From NCBI GenBank assembly GCA_032100225.1, contig DAMDJY010000122.1, positions 1-10,751 of the forward strand: a DNA stretch of 10,751 nt. The letters run 5' to 3'. The first letter of the stretch is position 1. Each line of letters begins with the position of its first letter. Under the pieces are notes generated by a model. It was not told the DNA's origin and ran no database searches. It saw only the letters and a program-made list of their open reading frames with translations. A program made the translations under genes and the position numbers. Source of the DNA: Mobilicoccus sp032100225. Lineage in GTDB: Bacteria > Actinomycetota > Actinomycetes > Actinomycetales > Dermatophilaceae. Below are positions 6,031 through 10,751 of the stretch, one piece after another.

Positions 6031-6678
6031 ATGCGAGTTGACCACGTCACCTATGCCGCAGAGCACGACGGAGTGCGAGCGACGGCGGACCGTCTGGCCG
6101 AACAACTGGGAATCCGCGCCGTCAACGGTGGCGTTCACCCCACCTTCGGCACGCGCAACGTCATCCTGCCGATGGCCCACGAACGGTACGTCGAGGTCGT
6201 CGAAGTACTCGATCACCCCGCCTCCGACAAGGCGCCCTTCGGGCAGGCCGTGCGTGCACGCTCACAGCAGGGCGGCGGGTGGCTGGGCTGGGTGGTCCGT
6301 GTCGAGGATCTGGCCCCCATCGCCGCGCGGCTCGGCCGCGAACCCGCGCCGGGCTACCGCCGGTTCCCCGACAACCGCGAGCTGCGCTGGAAGCAGGTCG
6401 GCGTCAACGGCCTCATCAACGACCCGCAGCTGCCGTTCTTCGTGTGCTTCGACAATCCCGAGCTGCACCCCTCCGGCGCGATCGTCGACCTCGTGCGTCC
6501 CAAGGTCAACATCTCCAAGCTCACCATCGCCGGAGACCCCGACCGCGTCTGCGACTGGCTGGGCCTCCCCGCCGACCAGACCTCCACGGTCATCGACTTC
6601 GAATTCCTCGCCCCCCACGGCACCGCCGGACTGATGTCGGTCACCTTCGACACCCCGAACGGCCCCATCACCATCTGA
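6031..6678 (+). CDS. VOC-superfamily protein, glyoxalase-like domain
   Basis: The 215-residue protein matches the glyoxalase-like (Glyoxalase_3 type) family of the vicinal oxygen chelate fold. The opening MRVDHVTYAA is the usual first beta strand. Family-like segments follow: HPTFGTRNVILPM, YVEVVEVLDHPASDKAPFG, GWLGWVV, ELRWKQVGVNG and QLPFFVCFDNPELHPSG. The second half (about 145-215) resembles the repeated module, ending SVTFDTPNGPITI. The fold normally supports metal-dependent isomerases, dioxygenases or resistance proteins; the substrate here is unknown and I cannot assign metal ligands with confidence. The ATG at 6031 is chosen because homology begins there and a -10-like box lies six bases upstream; the frame is open upstream but unlike protein. 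The gene stands alone between two hairpins and converges on the ABC exporter. Confidence 0.88.
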   Translation: MRVDHVTYAAEHDGVRATADRLAEQLGIRAVNGGVHPTFGTRNVILPMAHERYVEVVEVLDHPASDKAPFGQAVRARSQQGGGWLGWVVRVEDLAPIAARLGREPAPGYRRFPDNRELRWKQVGVNGLINDPQLPFFVCFDNPELHPSGAIVDLVRPKVNISKLTIAGDPDRVCDWLGLPADQTSTVIDFEFLAPHGTAGLMSVTFDTPNGPITI

Positions 6679-6714
6679 CCGGCCGTTGATTCAGGCCATG
6701 TGAATGCGACGCGA

Positions 6715-6746
6715 AAGGGCGGCGGAACACCCGTTCCGCCGCCCTT
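6715..6746. terminator. Perfect 14-bp hairpin, bidirectional terminator
   Basis: AAGGGCGGCGGAAC (6715-6728) is perfectly complementary to GTTCCGCCGCCCTT (6733-6746) around the loop ACCC. It lies between the converging VOC and ABC exporter genes, 36 bp after the VOC stop. The A and T residues at the stem ends give a short A-tract/T-tract on each strand, so it can serve both transcripts. Confidence 0.88.
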
Positions 6747-6807
6747 CGTCATGCGCTGCCGCACCGGCGCTGAAATGGCCGTGAGGTCAGCTGTTGTGCT
6801 CAGCCCC

Positions 6808-8649
6808 TCACCGTGCCGTCTGGTAGGCGTTGAGGTAGGAGTCTTCCCCGCGTCGCTGCAGGGCGAGGAGTTCGCCGTAGACGCCGCCCGTCTGGGAGAG
6901 GTCGGCGGGCGTGCCGATCTCGTCGACGTGACCCTGTTTGAGGGTGACGATGCGGTCGACGTTGGCGATGGTCGACAGGCGGTGGGCGATGACGAGCGAG
7001 GTGCGTCCGGCCATCAGCTCTTCGAGTCCGGCCTGCACGGCCCGCTCGGAGCGGGTGTCGAGCGCGCTGGTGGCCTCGTCGAGGACGAGCACGGAGGCGT
7101 CCTTGAGCATGGCGCGCGCCACCGAGGTGCGCTGCTTCTGACCGCCTGAGAGCTTGAGCCCGCGCTCGCCGATCATCGCGTCGTAGCCGCCGTCGAGTCG
7201 TTCGACGAACTCGCCCGCGTTGGCGCGGCGGGCGGCGATGGCGACGTCGTCCTGCTCGGCGTCGGGGGATCCGTAGCGGATGTTCTCGCCGACGGTGTCG
7301 GAGAACAGCGACGGATCCTGGAACACGATGGAGACACGCTTGCGCAGTTCGTCGTGCGGCATGGCGGCGATGTCGATGCCGTCGAGTCGGATGTGACCGG
7401 AGCGCAGCGGGTAGAGGCCGAGCAGCAGATTGACCAGGGTCGTCTTGCCGCCACCGGACTCGCTGACCAGGGCCACGCGCTCCCCGCGGCGCACGTCGAA
7501 GGTGACGTCGGTGAGCACGTCGGGCCCGTCGCCGTAGCCGAAGTGGACGCCGTCGAACTCGAGCACCGGGGCGTCCTCGGCGCGGGCGGGGAGTTCGGGC
7601 ATGTGCGGCACGCTGTCGACCTCGACGGTGCGCATGACGCGGAAGTAGTCGCGGGAGCCGGCGACGGCGCGCTGTGCGGTGTCGAGGGCCCAGCTCATCA
7701 TCTGCACGGGGGTACGGGCCATGGTGACGAGCTGGATGAGCAGCACCATGTCGCCGACGCTGAAGTGCCCCTGCAAGGTGCGCCAGAAGATGAGCAGGTA
7801 CATGGCGGCGAACACGATGGTGAGCACGCTGCGCCGGATCACGTCCATGAGGTGCCAGTGCCGCGACTGCTCACGCGTGATGTCGTACGTGGCGTCGAAG
7901 TGGCCGGTGAACGTGTCGAGCTCGTGGCGTTCGCGCACGAAGGAGCGGACGACGCGGATCTGGCCGACGACCTCGGCGAACCGGCCACCGGCGATGTCGA
8001 CGTGCTTGTTGTTCTCCGATTCGAGGCGCTGCCACTTCTTGGAGGTCAGGCCGGTGAGCCATACGTAGAGCGGGAACATGATGGCGAGCAGCAGGGCCAG
8101 CGGCCAGTAGTAGATGGCGCTGATCACGAGGACGGCCGCGGCCTGCAACATCATCGCGAAGAAGGTGTTGGAGATGGCCTTCATGAAGTTGGAGATCTCG
8201 GTGATCGACCGGTTGAGGCGCGACACGATGGTGCCGGTCATCTCGCTGTCGAACCAGTCCTGCGGCAGACGCAGCAACTTGTCGAGGTAGCGGGTGGAGA
8301 GGACGGCGCGGATCCGGTTGGAGAGGACGTCGCCCGAGTAGCCGCCGAGGTTGTGCAGGATGCCCTCGATGAGCTCGGTGAGCAGGATCGCGCCCGCCAG
8401 CAGCGCCAGGGTGGGGAGGGCCTGCGGGCCGCGGCCGTCGTTGACGGCGTCGACGATGACATCGGTGGCCCTGCCGATCAGAAACGGCGTGGCCAGGCCC
8501 GCGGCGGCCGACAGCACGGCGCAGACGATGACCGCAAGGTAGTAGCGCCGCAGCTCACTCGTGAACCGCACGATGGTCATCAGGGTGGCGACCATGCCCT
8601 CCTCGGACCGGGCCTCGCGCGCTGTACTGCCGGATGCGTCGTGCGTCAT
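6808..8649 (-). CDS. ABC exporter, fused permease and ATP-binding protein
   Basis: This 613-residue half-transporter, expected to work as a homodimer or with a partner, drives export of an unknown substrate (drug, lipid or peptide type). The membrane domain covers about residues 35-320, with hydrophobic segments near 36-60, 80-98, 163-200, 272-290 and 298-312. The nucleotide-binding domain starts near 362: Walker A at 396-404 (SESGGGKTT), Q-loop Gln444, signature LSGGQ at 500-504, Walker B LVLDE at 521-525, D-loop SALD, H-loop His556. The first Walker A glycine is Ser396; all other catalytic residues are present. The ATG at 8649 is chosen for its GAGGA ribosome binding site 4 nt upstream. A GTG at 8697 in the same frame is less likely, because a TACGGT -10 box ends only three bases before it. 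The gene diverges from the OB-fold gene. The substrate cannot be predicted. Confidence 0.95.
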   Translation of the reverse strand: MTHDASGSTAREARSEEGMVATLMTIVRFTSELRRYYLAVIVCAVLSAAAGLATPFLIGRATDVIVDAVNDGRGPQALPTLALLAGAILLTELIEGILHNLGGYSGDVLSNRIRAVLSTRYLDKLLRLPQDWFDSEMTGTIVSRLNRSITEISNFMKAISNTFFAMMLQAAAVLVISAIYYWPLALLLAIMFPLYVWLTGLTSKKWQRLESENNKHVDIAGGRFAEVVGQIRVVRSFVRERHELDTFTGHFDATYDITREQSRHWHLMDVIRRSVLTIVFAAMYLLIFWRTLQGHFSVGDMVLLIQLVTMARTPVQMMSWALDTAQRAVAGSRDYFRVMRTVEVDSVPHMPELPARAEDAPVLEFDGVHFGYGDGPDVLTDVTFDVRRGERVALVSESGGGKTTLVNLLLGLYPLRSGHIRLDGIDIAAMPHDELRKRVSIVFQDPSLFSDTVGENIRYGSPDAEQDDVAIAARRANAGEFVERLDGGYDAMIGERGLKLSGGQKQRTSVARAMLKDASVLVLDEATSALDTRSERAVQAGLEELMAGRTSLVIAHRLSTIANVDRIVTLKQGHVDEIGTPADLSQTGGVYGELLALQRRGEDSYLNAYQTAR

Positions 8650-8653
8650 GAAG

Positions 8654-8658
8654 TCCTC
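8654..8658 (-). promoter_or_regulatory. Ribosome binding site GAGGA deciding the ABC exporter start
   Basis: On the minus strand GAGGA lies four bases before ATG 8649. It favours this start over the in-frame GTG at 8697, which has no such site. Confidence 0.6.
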
Positions 8659-8700
8659 GGAAGTCGCTCGTGGCCGGGATCGTCCCCACCCACCCACTTA

Positions 8701-8706
8701 ACCGTA
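8701..8706 (-). promoter_or_regulatory. -10 box TACGGT for the ABC exporter
   Basis: Minus-strand TACGGT fits TANNNT. Transcription would start near 8694, giving a leader of about 45 nt before the ATG at 8649. An A-rich run (gaaaaggaagaaatc) lies upstream, but no clear -35 is visible. Confidence 0.4.
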
Positions 8707-8798
8707 GGAGACTCCGATTTCTTCCTTTTCGTCGAACTTCGCCTGCTTGACACGCGACCGGGACTCGCGGGGAGCGCAAAACCGCTGTGAACAAACGG

Positions 8799-8804
8799 TA
8801 AGGT
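8799..8804 (+). promoter_or_regulatory. -10 box TAAGGT for the OB-fold gene
   Basis: TAAGGT fits the TANNNT pattern and lies in a locally A-rich stretch (aacaaacgg) of the divergent intergenic region. It would give a leader of about 80 nt before the start at 8893. No clear -35 at 17 bp. Confidence 0.35.
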
Positions 8805-8892
8805 TCAGGCGGGGGTGTCCGGGAACGACGGAGTACAAGACCGAGGTCCGGCGCCACACAGCCAGCACGTCTAGGACCAAAGGAGTTCCTGC

Positions 8893-9435
8893 ATGTCTTC
8901 CACCCCTCCCATCAACCCCAAGGCGCAGCGCAAGGCCGAGAAGGCCTACGCGAAGGCGTCGCGGCCCTGGTACAAGAAGAAGCGCTTCTGGGTGCTCGGG
9001 TTGCTTGCATTGCTCATCCTGGCCATGGCCTTGGGGGGCGGCGGGGACGACAAGCCGCAGAACGCGGGCGGTGACAACGGCGCGACCACGCAGCAGAGGT
9101 CCGAGTCGAAGGCCCCTCAGGAGAAGCCGCTCGCGGTCACGCCCGACAAGCTCATCGAGGATCTGGAGTCCAACGCTCTGAAGGCCTCCGAGGCCTATAA
9201 GGGCAAACGTGTGACCCTGACCGGCCCGATCTCGAACATCGACGCGTCGGGCCAGTACTTCAATATCAGCGGATCCGACGAATTCAGTCTGACGAGCATC
9301 CGGATCGACATCGACGAGGAGCAGAGGGGGATCATCAGCAAGAAGTCGAAGGGTGACAAAGTCACCGTCACCGGCGAGGTCGCCCAGGTCGGCGAGGTCC
9401 TCGGCTACGGAATCGACGCAGAATCGATCAAGTGA
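8893..9435 (+). CDS. Membrane-tethered OB-fold (tRNA_anti-like) protein
   Basis: The 180-residue protein begins with a basic cytoplasmic stretch (residues 1-31, ending WYKKKR), then one membrane helix (about 32-48, FWVLGLLALLILAMALG). A Gly/Asp/Gln-rich linker (49-80) follows. The C-terminal domain (about 83-180) reads as an OB-fold of the tRNA_anti-like type: VTPDKLIEDLESNALKA, then YKGKRVTLTGPISNID, then the strand around GDKVTVTGEV. The charge pattern (Lys/Arg before the helix) predicts the OB domain is outside the membrane; there is no lipobox cysteine, and no cysteine at all. Such domains occur in uncharacterised envelope proteins; the ligand is unknown. A strong Shine-Dalgarno AAAGGAG (8879-8885) lies seven bases before the ATG. 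The gene stands alone, diverging from the ABC exporter. Confidence 0.87.
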   Translation: MSSTPPINPKAQRKAEKAYAKASRPWYKKKRFWVLGLLALLILAMALGGGGDDKPQNAGGDNGATTQQRSESKAPQEKPLAVTPDKLIEDLESNALKASEAYKGKRVTLTGPISNIDASGQYFNISGSDEFSLTSIRIDIDEEQRGIISKKSKGDKVTVTGEVAQVGEVLGYGIDAESIK

Positions 9436-9453
9436 CCGATGACCGATGACCGA
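9433..9453 (+). repeat. Three tandem heptamers TGACCGA at the stop of the OB-fold gene
   Basis: TGACCGA occurs at 9433, 9440 and 9447. The first TGA is the gene's stop codon. Because the unit is 7 bp, the three TGA triplets fall in three different frames, so they stop translation in every frame. Confidence 0.7.
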
Positions 9454-9473
9454 CGGCACGAGCAGACGTGAGC

Positions 9474-9505
9474 GGCCTGTCCTGACCTGAGTGTCAAGGC
9501 AGGCC
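9474..9505. terminator. 13-bp hairpin between converging OB-fold and P-type ATPase-like genes
   Basis: GGCCTGTCCTGAC (9474-9486) pairs with GTCAAGGCAGGCC (9493-9505): eleven standard pairs, one G-U and one mismatch, around a 6-base loop. It sits 38 bp after one stop and 26 bp after the other, so it can end both transcripts. There is no long T-run. Confidence 0.7.
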
Positions 9506-9531
9506 CTCGTCATATCACTGAGCTGATCGGT

Positions 9532-10751
9532 TCAGGAGGAGATATGTTCGCGGGCGAAGCTGCGGGGGCGCAGCGCGTTGAGGGCGGCCAGCAGGGGCAG
9601 GGCAGCGCCGACGACCGCGGCCGACACCGGTGACAACACCCCGGCCACTGCAGCGGCGAGGCCGAGGACGTGGAGCACGGTCATGAAGACAATTCCCTGC
9701 GTCGTGACGCGGGACGTCTTGCGGGCAAGGCCCAGCGCCCGCATCGCCGACGCGAAGTCCCCACGCGTCAAGCGGATCGTGGTTGCCGATGTCGGAGTCG
9801 GGCCGTCGTCCGTGCTCATGTGGCCGGGTGCCATGACGAACACGTCGTCCTGCTCCGGCAGATCGTGGTCGCCGACGACGGCGACCGGCCCGTCGTGACG
9901 GAGGTCGTCGACGACCTCCGTCCAACCGCCGGCTGGGGGCGACACGAGGTCGGATTGCTTCATCTCCATCGCCGCGCCCACGTGTCGCAGGGCGATCGGG
10001 TCGTCGGCGACGAAGACCGGACGGATCGGCAGCGCGAGAACGTCGGGCCACGTGGCCAGCGTGTCGGTGCGCACGACGGGCACGAGCTCGAAACCGGCCC
10101 GAGCCGCGCCGCCCCACCCGACGAACACCCGGCAGTCGCTGTCGGCCAGCTCGTGCGTGATGCGCTCGAAGGCGTCGCGGCCACCGACCGTGACAGCGGT
10201 TCCCTTGATGTCGGCCACGAGGGTGAGCCCGGACGACTCCAGCAGGCGCGCGGGACGTAGGGGCAGCGCCCGATCCCGGGCTGCGGAGACGAGGGCGGCG
10301 TGGATGGGGAGGTTGCCGGCCACAGCAACGCTCGCCGCGGCCTCCAGGGCGGCGGTCGTCTGCAGGCGCCCCACCCGGTGCACGGCGATGAGCCGCGGAA
10401 GGGGGTCTGTGACGACGCCGAGGGGATTCACTGCGATGCTGCGCACCCGCGCCAGCCTCAACGGGTCGACATCGCCGAAGAGGATGCCGAGCTCACGGCC
10501 CCGGTCACGCGCGGCGCGGGTGGGCACCAGCCGCGCCACGAGGAAGGCGGCGGGGGACGCGACGAGCAAGACACCCAGGGCCGTGCGTGCCCCCTCGGTG
10601 ACATGGAACGGGCCGGGAATCAGAGTCCAGCCGATCCAGGTCAATGCCGCGAGGACGGCGACAGCCGTAGGCAGATACCGCAGAAGCGCATCCGCCCTGC
10701 CTGCGACTGTGGCGGCATTGTCGGTCGTGTCGGCGACTGTGGCGGCAGTGT
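9532..10751 (-). CDS. P1B-type ATPase-like pseudoenzyme (partial; 5' end beyond window)
   Basis: The frame is open from the stop at 9532 to the right edge, at least 405 residues; the true start lies outside. The layout follows the C-terminal two thirds of a heavy-metal P-type ATPase: two membrane helices, a soluble domain of about 250 residues, then two helices (about 9575-9700) and the family-like ending ALNALRPRSF. The expected motifs are changed at the right places. The metal-binding CPC becomes SPA (ASPAAF, about 10543-10560). DKTGTLT becomes NPLGVVT (10408-10428), losing the phosphorylated Asp. The HP dipeptide becomes LP (GNLPIHAAL). TGD becomes ADD. GDGxNDxP becomes GDHDLPEQ (about 9850-9873). 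The family assignment is my reading of spacing and local similarity. It is unlikely to pump by itself; regulatory or structural roles are speculation. The in-frame TTG at 10644 is not a credible start, since coding continues upstream. Confidence 0.75.
   Translation of the reverse strand, partial: TAATVADTTDNAATVAGRADALLRYLPTAVAVLAALTWIGWTLIPGPFHVTEGARTALGVLLVASPAAFLVARLVPTRAARDRGRELGILFGDVDPLRLARVRSIAVNPLGVVTDPLPRLIAVHRVGRLQTTAALEAAASVAVAGNLPIHAALVSAARDRALPLRPARLLESSGLTLVADIKGTAVTVGGRDAFERITHELADSDCRVFVGWGGAARAGFELVPVVRTDTLATWPDVLALPIRPVFVADDPIALRHVGAAMEMKQSDLVSPPAGGWTEVVDDLRHDGPVAVVGDHDLPEQDDVFVMAPGHMSTDDGPTPTSATTIRLTRGDFASAMRALGLARKTSRVTTQGIVFMTVLHVLGLAAAVAGVLSPVSAAVVGAALPLLAALNALRPRSFAREHISS
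10703..10747 (-). repeat. In-frame 15-bp direct repeat, period 30 bp, at the window edge
   Basis: GCGACTGTGGCGGCA occurs at 10703-10717 and 10733-10747. The period is ten codons and, read on the minus strand, encodes AATVADTTDN followed by AATVAGRADA. It lies just before the first visible membrane helix of the ATPase-like protein; more copies may follow outside the window. Confidence 0.7.

Noticed and set aside
5820..6041. 73-codon frame upstream of the VOC gene
   Set aside because: Arginine/serine-rich composition, no ribosome binding site, and it runs over the VOC start.
8747..8752. TTGACA as the -35 box of the OB-fold promoter
   Set aside because: No TANNNT box at 16-19 bp; the TAAGGT at 8799 is too far away.
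7354..8790. 478-codon open frame on the plus strand opposite the ABC exporter
   Set aside because: Composition is His/Glu/Asp/Val-rich, as expected from the antisense of an exporter, with no motifs and no ribosome binding site.
8698..9513. 271-codon minus-strand frame opposite the OB-fold gene
   Set aside because: Antisense shadow; the plus-strand gene has a strong Shine-Dalgarno and a clear membrane helix.

Overview
The window looks like a piece of actinobacterial chromosome. Base composition is strongly GC-rich, third positions are G/C, genes are tightly packed on both strands, and several genes appear to be transcribed without a leader. The pheA / lipid kinase / serS neighbourhood and the protein sequences fit Micrococcales (Dermatophilaceae or Dermacoccaceae-like). 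That placement is inferred from remembered family sequences, not from a search.

Layout from left to right. (1) Positions 1-665 hold the end of a DUF5926-type gene whose reading frame is broken near 318. Its last codon overlaps the start of pheA (prephenate dehydratase, 662-1582). (2) Converging on pheA is a membrane-anchored lipid/diacylglycerol kinase (1663-2823, minus). It diverges from serS (seryl-tRNA synthetase, 3046-4377, plus) across a 222-bp intergenic region rich in inverted repeats, and both genes look leaderless. (3) After serS lies a 316-bp stretch of clearly lower GC with three copies of a 17-bp element. A small unknown gene (4694-4945) and a SPOUT RNA methyltransferase (4972-5775) follow. 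(4) A leaderless glyoxalase-like VOC protein (6031-6678) converges on a fused ABC exporter (6808-8649, minus), with a perfect 14-bp hairpin terminator between them. (5) Divergent from the exporter is a membrane-tethered OB-fold protein (8893-9435). It converges, across another hairpin terminator, on the last gene (9532 to the right edge, minus).

Most of the window is housekeeping: aromatic amino acid synthesis, tRNA charging, rRNA/tRNA modification and lipid phosphorylation, plus export and detoxification genes. No phage, transposase, CRISPR array, defence island or biosynthetic cluster is visible. The most unusual object is the right-edge gene. Over about 405 residues it keeps the layout and spacing of a P1B-type metal-transporting ATPase, yet the metal motif, the phosphorylated aspartate motif and the ATP/Mg motifs are all replaced, while the frame stays open. 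It is best read as a P-type ATPase pseudoenzyme. Secondary points of interest are the broken DUF5926 frame overlapping pheA, the triple 17-bp repeat in a low-GC island, the competing inverted repeats between the lipid kinase gene and serS, and a shared leaderless start architecture at three genes.
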